This document shows, in pieces, positions 1 through 6,496 of a stretch of 16,944 nucleotides of DNA. The DNA comes from an uncultured Lachnospiraceae bacterium (GTDB lineage Bacteria; Bacillota; Clostridia; Lachnospirales; Lachnospiraceae), in NCBI GenBank assembly GCA_910586615.1, contig CAJUJP010000006.1, positions 33,757-50,700 on the forward strand, given 5' to 3'. The notes beneath the pieces were generated by a model, which made no database searches, had not been told where the DNA came from, and worked only from the letters and a program-made list of their open reading frames with translations. The stretch's first letter is position 1. The number at the start of each line of letters is the position of its first letter. Made by a program: the position numbers and the translations under genes.

Positions 1-53
1 GAGTTCGCGAAGCGAATCTCGTAAAGTTATTTGCGAAGCAAATTACTTTTTTT
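1..53 (+). repeat. Double-hairpin T-tract repeat, copy 1 (left part may lie outside window)
   Basis: Positions 1-20 (GAGTTCGCGAAGCGAATCTC) fold into a hairpin with a GAA triloop and one bulge; positions 25-47 fold into a second, AT-rich hairpin with the same GAA loop, followed by seven T (47-53). The 53 bases are identical to 83-135. Both hairpins carry the heptamer GCGAAGC at the tip (7-13 and 33-39). The second hairpin plus T-run resembles an intrinsic terminator reading rightwards. The start of this copy is probably cut by the window edge. Confidence 0.85.
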
Positions 54-54
54 C

Positions 55-135
55 ACGGAGTAGGAAATTCCATCGCTAATCCGAGTTCGCGAAGCGAATC
101 TCGTAAAGTTATTTGCGAAGCAAATTACTTTTTTT
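55..135 (+). repeat. Double-hairpin T-tract repeat, copy 2 (tandem, 82-bp period)
   Basis: Positions 83-135 repeat 1-53 without a mismatch. The preceding segment, about 60-82, contains GGAAATTCC and a CGCTAATCC-like stretch that recurs before copy 4 and in altered form before copy 3, so the full unit is about 80 bp. Hairpin 1 is 83-102, hairpin 2 is 107-129, T-run 129-135. Two identical units in tandem imply recent duplication or gene conversion. Confidence 0.85.
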
Positions 136-428
136 CAGTATTACCGGATTAAGAAATCCAATTCAGAACTTGTATCTGTTTCTTTGTTTATATATGTTAT
201 ACATCATATATAACAGATAATCAATTATGTGACTATAAACTGTTTCTAAAGAAAAAATAAAGTAAAGGCGCCCGCAGGTTGCGCAGATTCCAATCAGAAT
301 TGATTGCATGTAAACGGGTGAATTGCTAAGATAAATTCAGTTCCGAAGGCGGCCAAGGAATGTATTGTATTAATATGTGTTGTATTAATAAATGCAGGAA
401 CTTAGTGAATTAGCAGTAAAGGAGAGTA
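136..428. other. Gene-free stretch upstream of the XRE regulator
   Basis: No credible coding frame. It holds an AT-rich inverted repeat, TTATATATG (188-196) and CATATATAA (205-213), around an 8-base loop; a small dyad CAATCA/TGATTG at 291-306; and two direct copies of TTGTATTAATA (365-375 and 380-390), 15 bp apart and each containing the palindrome TATTAATA. The last pair lies 40-65 bp upstream of the start codon and could be an operator for the downstream DNA-binding protein. No strong sigma-A promoter stands out. Confidence 0.5.
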
Positions 429-899
429 ATGATTATGGATCTTTCAGAAAAGATATTAAATCTGCGAAAAGCAAACAATCTGACACAGGAGCAGCTGGCG
501 GAGAAGGCAGGAGTTTCCAGACAGTCCGTCTCCAAATGGGAGAGCGGCCAGGCGGTGCCGGATCTGGATAAGATCACGGTATTATGTGAAATATTTGATG
601 TGACGGCAGACTTTTTGTTAAAGCCTTCGGAAATGGATATTCTGTCGGTAAAGACAGAAATGCTGGAAAAGCAGCAGAAGAGTCTGGAGGAAGCCGTTCA
701 TAAGAAGGAAAAGAGAAAAAAGATCATTCTGGAATGCGTGTCAATTTATCTGATTGCATTTGCCGTGATTATGCTGGTTAACAGGCTCGCGTGGGAGATT
801 GATTTTTTGTGGAATATATTTCCCGGCTTTACACTGGATATTATCGTGCTTTGTATTGCGACTGCGCTGGCGGTCCTTGTTGTCCGCCGTAACCGATAG
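429..899 (+). CDS. XRE-family HTH transcriptional regulator with C-terminal membrane anchor
   Basis: The N-terminal ~60 residues form a classic Cro/C1-type helix-turn-helix: LNLRKANNLTQEQLAEKAG, then VSRQSVSKWESG, the recognition-helix block of XRE proteins, then VPDLDKITVLCEIFDV. Residues ~70-97 are charged and probably coiled. Two hydrophobic segments follow (about 98-117 and 130-150), with a basic C-terminal tail, so the protein is likely anchored in the membrane. This domain order is common in small Firmicutes regulators; the target is unknown. The start could be 429 or the in-frame ATG at 435: AGGAG at 420-424 is 4 nt from the first and 10 nt from the second. The gene converges on the AgrC-like kinase, with only ~21 bp between the stops. 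Autoregulation through the TTGTATTAATA pair upstream is possible but inferred. Confidence 0.88.
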   Translation: MIMDLSEKILNLRKANNLTQEQLAEKAGVSRQSVSKWESGQAVPDLDKITVLCEIFDVTADFLLKPSEMDILSVKTEMLEKQQKSLEEAVHKKEKRKKIILECVSIYLIAFAVIMLVNRLAWEIDFLWNIFPGFTLDIIVLCIATALAVLVVRRNR

Positions 900-920
900 A
901 TAATGTGCATCGGACGAAAT

Positions 921-2237
921 TTATGAATCCAGTGGCATATACAAAAACAGTTCAAAGACACTTCCGTCTGCTTTGAGCTCCATGGCTCCACGGCTCCGTT
1001 CTACGATTTCTTTTATGCTTTTCAATCCAAGCCCGTGATTCTGTTGATCGGGCTTGGAAGTGGAAGGCAGATCTCCTTTTTCCCAGATTTGTACCATACT
1101 GTCGTCCGGTATCGGGCCGGTGTGCGGGTCAGTCTCGTTTCTGTTCACCGGATTTGTAACTTCCAGACAGAAAAGTCCCTTTTGTGCCTTGCATTTCAGG
1201 TGGACACGTCTTTTGTCTTCCGGCAGCTGTCTGCATGCCTCAGATGCATTATCCAGTGCATTGGAAAAAAGCGCGCAGATATCTGTTTTCTCAAAAGGCA
1301 GTTCTACGGGGATATCGATTTGTGTTTCCAGCCGGATACAAAAACGGCTCATCTGGTCTTCTTTAACTGTGAGCACTGCATTTACCACGGTGTCTGCGCA
1401 ATACTGTAGAGAATGGCCGAGAGGGCTGTACGCAATCAGGCTCGTAATATATTCTTCGCGCTGTTCCTCTGGCAGTGTGGCGGCCACCGCCAGATGATTT
1501 GCCAGATCATGTTTCAGCCGCCGTATGGCGAAGTGCTGCTGTTCCATGGATTCATAATAACTGCGGTTCATTTCTGCCAGCATACTCTGCTCTTCCAGTT
1601 TCTGCTGCCTTGCCAGCACGAGGACAGTCCAGAACAGACCCGCAAAGGATATCAGCGCCAGCAGGAGCAGTATGAAGCAGGTAAACCGGAAACTGCCTGT
1701 CGTTTCATTCAGGCCTGTTTCATTATTCGTCAGCAGAACCAGGCTTAGGACAATGCCAAAGGGTGTAGCAGACAGCAGGAGAAGGAGTTTCCAGAGACTG
1801 TCAGCAAGGTGATACTCTTTGGCCGGTGCAAATTTTCTGATTGCCACATACAGGAAGAGAGTAAGTAGCAGTGAAAAGAGCGGTGAAAAGATCCGGCCTA
1901 TTACAGGAAAATAATGACGTATATTGACCGTTAAGAGAAAATTGTCCCGCAGTACGTTATAGGCCAGAACAGTACTGGCATACATCATTCCGATGGCGGT
2001 TTTTTTCCAGATACTGCCTTCACAGGTAATCCATATCAGAAATAGAAAAGCAAAAATCGTGGGCAGAATATTTCCCCAGTCTCCTATATAAATGATCATG
2101 TTGAGCAGCAGCCAGCAGCCAATCCATAAAGTGGACTGTTTCCGTCGTTTTTCAGATACAGAGATCAGCTTTTTCATTCCCAGCAGCAGTAAAGTGGCTG
2201 CCGCAGCGCTTGTTATCAGAAAAAATAATAAAACCAT
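921..2237 (-). CDS. AgrC-like GHKL sensor histidine kinase
   Basis: A 438-residue quorum-sensing-type kinase. The N-terminal ~210 residues hold six to seven hydrophobic segments (about 4-20, 36-52, 58-74, 80-95, 112-132, 150-170, 186-208), the usual sensor of AgrC/ComD-type kinases. The DHp-like region has RRLKHDLANHLA, with the phosphoacceptor His near 243. The GHKL ATPase shows the N-box NALDNASEA (~326-334) and the glycine box HGLGLKSIKEIVE (~401-413). It should autophosphorylate and pass the phosphate to the LytTR regulator encoded just upstream on the same strand, 16 bp away. The start is set by AAGGAG upstream of ATG 2235-2237. No peptide precursor or AgrB-like processing gene is visible nearby, so the signal is unknown; the divergent BceAB-type transporter suggests a peptide antibiotic or peptide signal. 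Family call is firm, ligand unknown. Confidence 0.9.
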   Translation of the reverse strand: MVLLFFLITSAAAATLLLLGMKKLISVSEKRRKQSTLWIGCWLLLNMIIYIGDWGNILPTIFAFLFLIWITCEGSIWKKTAIGMMYASTVLAYNVLRDNFLLTVNIRHYFPVIGRIFSPLFSLLLTLFLYVAIRKFAPAKEYHLADSLWKLLLLLSATPFGIVLSLVLLTNNETGLNETTGSFRFTCFILLLLALISFAGLFWTVLVLARQQKLEEQSMLAEMNRSYYESMEQQHFAIRRLKHDLANHLAVAATLPEEQREEYITSLIAYSPLGHSLQYCADTVVNAVLTVKEDQMSRFCIRLETQIDIPVELPFEKTDICALFSNALDNASEACRQLPEDKRRVHLKCKAQKGLFCLEVTNPVNRNETDPHTGPIPDDSMVQIWEKGDLPSTSKPDQQNHGLGLKSIKEIVERSRGAMELKADGSVFELFLYMPLDS

Positions 2238-2253
2238 ATGGTGCTCCTTGTTA

Positions 2254-2961
2254 TCAATTGTCCATCATGAATCTGGCGATTTTTTTCATGGCGTCTTCCC
2301 TGTGATTTCTGCTGCAGGGCAGCTTCCGGCCGCCCACTGTGACAGAATCGCCGCCCAGATTGTCTACCTGATCCGGGTTGATCAGGTAACGTTGATGGAT
2401 TCGCACAAACTGTCCGTTCATTTGTGCTTCGATTTCATCCAGTTTCGCATAGAAGGAATATTCATTCTGCCTTGTCACTAATGTTACCTTGCGCCGGTCG
2501 GAATAGAAGAAAAGAATATCCTTCACAGGCAGCCGCCATGTTCCATCCGGGTTTTTGAAGGAAAAATGTTTATCTTTTTCCTGTTCTATTTTTACCCTGA
2601 TCCGGTGAAGCAGTTCCATCAGCTTCTGCGCCGTGGCCGGTTTTATGATATAGTCCAGTGCACCTACGCTGTAGCCGTCAAAAACAAATTCGGCATAACC
2701 TGTGAGAAAAACAATCATGATATGCTCATCAAATTTTCGGATTTGCCGTGCCGTTTCCATACCGTTCAGATCCTTCATTTCGATATCCAGAAAAAGCAGA
2801 TCCACTTCTCCCGGATGCTTTTTCAGCCATGATACGGCATGGGATCCCGCAGAAAACTCATATACGATCTCTTCCGTTTTTTCTATCAATGTCTTTTCCA
2901 GTTGAAAGCGGAGAGCGTCTCTTGCGTCCGCCGCATCGTCACATATCGCGATCCGTAACAT
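2254..2961 (-). CDS. LytTR-family (AgrA-like) response regulator
   Basis: A 235-residue cytoplasmic regulator. Receiver domain 1-~122: acidic pair in ICDDA, phosphoacceptor Asp59 in LLFLDIEM, conserved Thr in FLTGY (~87) and Lys107 in YIIKPA. A linker precedes the LytTR DNA-binding domain (~131-235), recognisable by FYSDRRKVTLVT, FVRIHQRYLINPDQV and the Leu-Pro-Cys-Ser-Arg block near 214-218. It is the first gene of the pair with the GHKL kinase. I chose ATG 2959-2961 because GGAGG lies 5 nt upstream; the ATG four codons earlier is part of that ribosome binding site. The leader belongs to a repeat shared with the DUF1848 gene (see 2959-3008). LytTR proteins bind direct repeats spaced by about two helical turns; such repeats occur in the intergenic region shared with the divergent transporter, its likely target. 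Confidence 0.92.
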   Translation of the reverse strand: MLRIAICDDAADARDALRFQLEKTLIEKTEEIVYEFSAGSHAVSWLKKHPGEVDLLFLDIEMKDLNGMETARQIRKFDEHIMIVFLTGYAEFVFDGYSVGALDYIIKPATAQKLMELLHRIRVKIEQEKDKHFSFKNPDGTWRLPVKDILFFYSDRRKVTLVTRQNEYSFYAKLDEIEAQMNGQFVRIHQRYLINPDQVDNLGGDSVTVGGRKLPCSRNHREDAMKKIARFMMDN

Positions 2962-3008
2962 AAAATCCTCCATTCCAGAGCGTTTTCACGACGGGGTGAC
3001 GCAAATTT
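2959..3008 (-). repeat. Shared structured leader element, copy A, overlapping the LytTR regulator start
   Basis: Read on the minus strand, this 50-nt stretch (AAATTTGCGTC to the ATG) matches 8352-8401 on the plus strand at 44 of 50 positions, although the downstream genes are unrelated. It contains the gene's GGAGG and start codon. It can form a hairpin (stem GCG plus UCAC with GUGA plus CGC, 3-nt bulge, 6-nt loop) and a second small hairpin pairing CUCU with the GGAG of the ribosome binding site. One frame through it reads KFASPRRENALEWRIL. Conservation is seen directly; a regulatory role is inferred. Confidence 0.75.
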
Positions 3009-3108
3009 GTGACGCTCCGGCTCCATTTGAATTTCAATCTCTGATCTGCCATAGGCATATCTTATCACAAATTAATCTGCAAAGTATATGCCTGCTCTTT
3101 TCTACGGA

Positions 3109-3195
3109 ATCTAATCTTTACAGAAAATACCGCCAAACTTTACAAGATCTGCATCCGCCGTACAAAGATTACAACTGGAACAGCCAGTCTTTACA
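3109..3195. promoter_or_regulatory. CTTTACA direct repeats, candidate LytTR-binding sites in divergent intergenic region
   Basis: CTTTACA occurs at 3116-3122, 3138-3144 and 3189-3195. The first two are 22 bp apart, about two helical turns, which is the geometry known for AgrA/LytTR-type direct repeats; the third is 51 bp further. An inverted relative (AAAGATTACA) lies near 3163-3172. The site lies between the divergent LytTR regulator and the ABC transporter. No good -35 box is visible before the transporter, which would fit an activator-dependent promoter. The match to the published LytTR consensus is only partial. Confidence 0.45.
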
Positions 3196-3263
3196 CCTAG
3201 CAGACAGAATTAAGGGTTAATGTGCTATTTTATGGTCAGAAAAAAAGAAGGAGAGGTATTACT

Positions 3264-4007
3264 ATGTTGTACGTCAAAAATCTGTACAAATCTTATCAGA
3301 CAGGAAAAAATAAATATCAGGTGCTCAACGGTGTTGATTTTTGTGTGGAAAAGGGAGAATTTGTAGCTGTTATGGGGCCTTCCGGTTCGGGAAAGACCAC
3401 GCTGCTTAATTGTATTTCCTGTTATATTCCTTTTGATAAGGGGGAGATCACAATCGGCGGCACAAATCTGGCAGGACAGAGCGAAACCCGGCTGGCACAT
3501 TTTCGTAATACGCAGCTTGGTTTTGTTTTCCAGGATTTTATGCTTTTAGACGGACTGACCATCCGTGAAAATATTCTGGTGCCGCGGATTGTACAGGGTG
3601 AAGTGCCGCAGGAGGCGGAGGAGCTTGCGGACCGGCTGACGGCTATGTTTGGAATCCAGCATATCGCCAACAAGTATCCGGCTGAGATTTCCGGTGGCGA
3701 AAAACAACGGGCGGCTGTGGCGCGCAGCCTGATCAATAACCCTCTGATTATTCTTGCGGATGAGCCAACCGGCAATCTGGATTCCAAGTCGAGCCGTGCC
3801 GTGATCGAGAGCTTCGGGGAGGCCAGGAGGCGCATGAAGGCTACTATTTTCATGGTGACTCACGACAGCTTTGCGGCTTCTTTCTGTGACCGTGTGATTC
3901 TTCTAAAAGACGGTTCTATCTACCGGCAGCTGAAGCGGCAGGGAGAGCGCGGGGAGTTTCAGGATCAGTTGCTGACCGCTATTAAGGAGATGACACAGTA
4001 TCGGTAA
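3264..4007 (+). CDS. BceA-type ABC transporter ATP-binding protein
   Basis: A 247-residue ABC ATPase of the MacB/LolD/BceA class. Walker A is GPSGSGKT (38-45), Q-loop VFQD (88-91), signature ISGGEKQR (142-149), Walker B LIILADEPTG (161-170), D-loop NLDSKSS and switch His200 in MVTHD. The block ADEPTGNLDS is typical of peptide/lipoprotein extruders that pair with FtsX-like permeases. The next gene is such a permease, so the two probably form one membrane complex that removes or senses peptide antibiotics. The start is the ATG after AAGGAGAGG at 3248-3256; an ATG 42 nt earlier lacks a binding site. It is transcribed divergently from the LytTR system. The 104 bp to the permease gene contain a small GC hairpin (ACGG/CCGT near 4060) before a T-rich run, perhaps a weak attenuator. 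Confidence 0.92.
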   Translation: MLYVKNLYKSYQTGKNKYQVLNGVDFCVEKGEFVAVMGPSGSGKTTLLNCISCYIPFDKGEITIGGTNLAGQSETRLAHFRNTQLGFVFQDFMLLDGLTIRENILVPRIVQGEVPQEAEELADRLTAMFGIQHIANKYPAEISGGEKQRAAVARSLINNPLIILADEPTGNLDSKSSRAVIESFGEARRRMKATIFMVTHDSFAASFCDRVILLKDGSIYRQLKRQGERGEFQDQLLTAIKEMTQYR

Positions 4008-4111
4008 CAGTTATGTCTTTGGCTTCACTGCTATTGGTAACATCGTTTCGACACGGCGGCCGTTTCCTGTTTTTATACTTGTAAATATTTATTCCATTCG
4101 GAGGTATCAAT

Positions 4112-6229
4112 ATGTCACAGACTTTAACCATGAAAAAAATGGAGCAGAAACTGCAGCGGGCGGACCGGAAGCACGCGCATTTGTATCTGTTCTGTAATTT
4201 TGCAGCTTTGATGATTATTTCCGCCTATTCCGGCATGATGCTGTCTCATACGGTGCAGACCACTTTTCCGGCAGGAGGAGACAGCCGCAAACAGATGAAT
4301 GCTATCTTTATGCTGACACTGATCGGATGTGTTGTGTTTACCGTCTATGCCGCCAGCCTCTTTTTCCGGCATAAATCAAGGCAGCTTGGTATTCTGATGG
4401 CGCTGGGTGCGTCCAGAAAAAGGCTGGTTCCGGGATTGTTCCGGGAAGTCCTGTTCTTAAGCGGATTATCCTGTACCGCAGGTATTGCGGCCGGGTTTCC
4501 TTTTATCTGGATCATCTGGTCGCTCTTTCGACTGATCCTGATCGACAGTTCGGATATGAAGCTGGCTTTTGATTTCAGATGCCTGCTGATCTCCTTCGGA
4601 TTTCTGGCGGTTGTGGTTATATTTTCCTGTCTGACCGCATGGCATTATCTGCGCAGGACTAATATTATGGAGGTGATCCGGGAGGAGCATATTAACGAAC
4701 CCGTGAAAGAACCTGGAAAATGGTGTGCACCGGCGGGTTGTGTACTTCTTGCTGCCGGTGTCCTGCTGGGATACTGTACGCCTTCGTTCTATCTCAGCAA
4801 ATATAATGCCCTGCCTCCTGCATGGATAAGCATTCTGTACGCACCGGCATTTGTCGGGCTTTATATGATTATGCTTCATGCAGTGATACACGGTTTTAGG
4901 AGTTATAAACATAATCCTTATAAAAATATTATTGCCAGAAGCATGATGAAATTTCAGGGAAAACAGACCATAAACAATATGATCGTGGTTGCGCTGCTGA
5001 TTGCCGGCGCCTGTTTCGGGATTTTCTATATGCCTGTTATGTCCATTGGCACCATGATGCAGTATGCCGCCCAGCCTTATGATTATTTCTACCACTACCG
5101 GGCGGATCAGCCGCTGCCTGACAGAGAGGCGGTGGAAGCTCTTGCCGGGGATTACGGGCTGTCTTTAAAAGACTGGGGCGAGATGGATTATATTTCACTT
5201 GGATTTGGCGCCCTTACTGATATTATGGAAGACGACGGTGTACACTGGCATGAGGAATATCTTCCCGTTGCACAGGAAATAAGGGTCATCTCTGAAGATA
5301 CGTGGAATGCCCTGACCGGACAGGAAACAGATGTTCTGCCAGGCACTTATCAGTGTATTACAAATACGGAAGAAACTTCATTTTCTGTAGGCAGCAGTGC
5401 AAAGCACATTACCAACATGGCCACACGGGTACAGATTTCTACCGAATATGCCGGCGTCCTTCACTATGATCTGTTGACGGATATGCGAGGCTATCGGGTA
5501 TTAGACAATACCGATTACGGTCTCCTTTCGGAGGGACTGACAAATGACTGGAAGGGTAAGATCGTATATTTTAATGTGGACGGAAAAGATTCTTATCCAT
5601 TTGCTGATGCACTTTTTCACCAGATTGTATCATGCTTTGACGAAGAATGCTTTATTTCCGTATTTTACGACCGGGTCAGCGCCATCAGGGCCAGAGAGCA
5701 GGGGATTGCGGACTGGCAGGATACAGACTCGCTTATGCATGTTGATCCGGCTGAAGCAGATTCCATTGCCTTCCGGCAGATGTGGGAATATATACCTGCT
5801 TTTCGTATTTTGAGCCAGAATGATTTTCTGTTGTCTACATCTGTATTTTTGATGATGTTTTTGTTTATTTTTATTGTATGTATCCTGACGGCTCTGATCG
5901 TTTGTTATACCCGCTGCCAGACGATTGCTTTAAACAACCGCTACATCTTCGATGATCTGAAAAAGCTGGGTGCATCTCCCGCTTTTCTGAACCGGGAAAT
6001 AAAGAGTCAATGCGGAAGTGTCTTCAAAGTACCGGCGGCGGTGGCGATGATCGCGGTCTACCTGCTTTTTATTCTGCTGCTGTACGGCAATGACGGGAAG
6101 ATTGTTTTCAGTGAGGTGGTATCGCTGGGGGCGTGCCTGGGAATTGAGGTGCTGCTGAGTGCACTGGTTTACGGGATATACCGGGTTACGGTTGCCGGGA
6201 TACGGCGGAAGCTGGGGATAAGCGCATGA
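4112..6229 (+). CDS. BceB-type ABC transporter permease (FtsX domains, large extracellular domain)
   Basis: A 705-residue permease. About ten hydrophobic segments are seen: seven in residues ~26-315, then a hydrophilic block of ~260 residues (about 315-572), then three more (~576-598, 640-658, 668-690). This arrangement, with a big extracellular domain between helices 7 and 8, is characteristic of BceB-type permeases for bacitracin, nisin and similar peptides. FtsX-like cytoplasmic elements are visible twice: KSRQLGILMALGASRKRL (~88-105) and the FDDLKKLGASP region (~613-623). BceB proteins normally pair with BceS kinases that have a short intramembrane sensor; here the neighbouring kinase is AgrC-like with many helices. 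GGAGG seven nt before ATG 4112 sets the start. No terminator is obvious in the 60 bp after the stop. Substrate unknown. Confidence 0.9.
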   Translation: MSQTLTMKKMEQKLQRADRKHAHLYLFCNFAALMIISAYSGMMLSHTVQTTFPAGGDSRKQMNAIFMLTLIGCVVFTVYAASLFFRHKSRQLGILMALGASRKRLVPGLFREVLFLSGLSCTAGIAAGFPFIWIIWSLFRLILIDSSDMKLAFDFRCLLISFGFLAVVVIFSCLTAWHYLRRTNIMEVIREEHINEPVKEPGKWCAPAGCVLLAAGVLLGYCTPSFYLSKYNALPPAWISILYAPAFVGLYMIMLHAVIHGFRSYKHNPYKNIIARSMMKFQGKQTINNMIVVALLIAGACFGIFYMPVMSIGTMMQYAAQPYDYFYHYRADQPLPDREAVEALAGDYGLSLKDWGEMDYISLGFGALTDIMEDDGVHWHEEYLPVAQEIRVISEDTWNALTGQETDVLPGTYQCITNTEETSFSVGSSAKHITNMATRVQISTEYAGVLHYDLLTDMRGYRVLDNTDYGLLSEGLTNDWKGKIVYFNVDGKDSYPFADALFHQIVSCFDEECFISVFYDRVSAIRAREQGIADWQDTDSLMHVDPAEADSIAFRQMWEYIPAFRILSQNDFLLSTSVFLMMFLFIFIVCILTALIVCYTRCQTIALNNRYIFDDLKKLGASPAFLNREIKSQCGSVFKVPAAVAMIAVYLLFILLLYGNDGKIVFSEVVSLGACLGIEVLLSALVYGIYRVTVAGIRRKLGISA

Positions 6230-6296
6230 CAGGGTGTGACAAGTAATATATATGTGATCCTATGTGATTCGGGGATGTTGATTTGATACCCGGCGG

Positions 6297-6325
6297 TTGT
6301 CCTTTCTGTTTAAATAAAGTATAAT
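6297..6325 (+). promoter_or_regulatory. Predicted sigma-A promoter for the SGNH esterase
   Basis: TTGTCC (6297-6302) and a perfect TATAAT (6320-6325) are separated by 17 bp. The site lies 140 bp upstream of the esterase start and about 40 bp upstream of a short open frame at 6364. Just upstream is a 10-bp near-perfect tandem repeat, TATGTGATCC/TATGTGATTC (6251-6270), which could be an activator site. Confidence 0.65.
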
Positions 6326-6363
6326 AGTGGCGGCAGATAAATCGTCCGGCATAGAGAATAGCA

Positions 6364-6496
6364 GATGAATGATCAGAAGAAAATCAGGGACCTGATTGAG
6401 TTCAGTCGTCAGCTGACGATGCCGCCTAAGAAGTGCAAAAGCATAATTTCAGGAGGACAGGAACATGACGGTAAATCAAAATCTGAAAACATATAG
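6364..6496 (+). CDS. Possible short leader ORF overlapping the esterase start
   Basis: An ATG at 6364 opens a 43-codon frame beginning MNDQKKIRDLIEFSRQLT and ending with TAG 6494-6496, so it overlaps the first ~32 nt of the esterase gene in another frame. It starts roughly 32 nt after the predicted -10 box. No good ribosome binding site precedes it (only GAG/GCAG nearby), and I recognise no family. It may be a remnant of another gene's 5' end, a translated leader, or chance. Confidence 0.25.

Noticed and set aside
1..135. CRISPR array
   Set aside because: Only two tandem units, the repeat is 53 bp with internal hairpins and a T-run, and the segment between them is itself part of the repeat unit found elsewhere.
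1..135. Integron attC sites
   Set aside because: Hairpins are small, lack attC core sites, and no integrase or cassette-like ORFs are nearby.
2886..3068. 60-residue minus-strand frame starting MIRYAYGRSEIEIQ
   Set aside because: It overlaps the regulator start and has no ribosome binding site; only the part shared with the DUF1848 leader (KFASPRRENALEWR) is of interest, and that is reported as the leader element.
6251..6270. Tandem TATGTGATCC/TATGTGATTC repeat as a significant element
   Set aside because: Only two short units; recorded with the promoter but too weak to stand alone.
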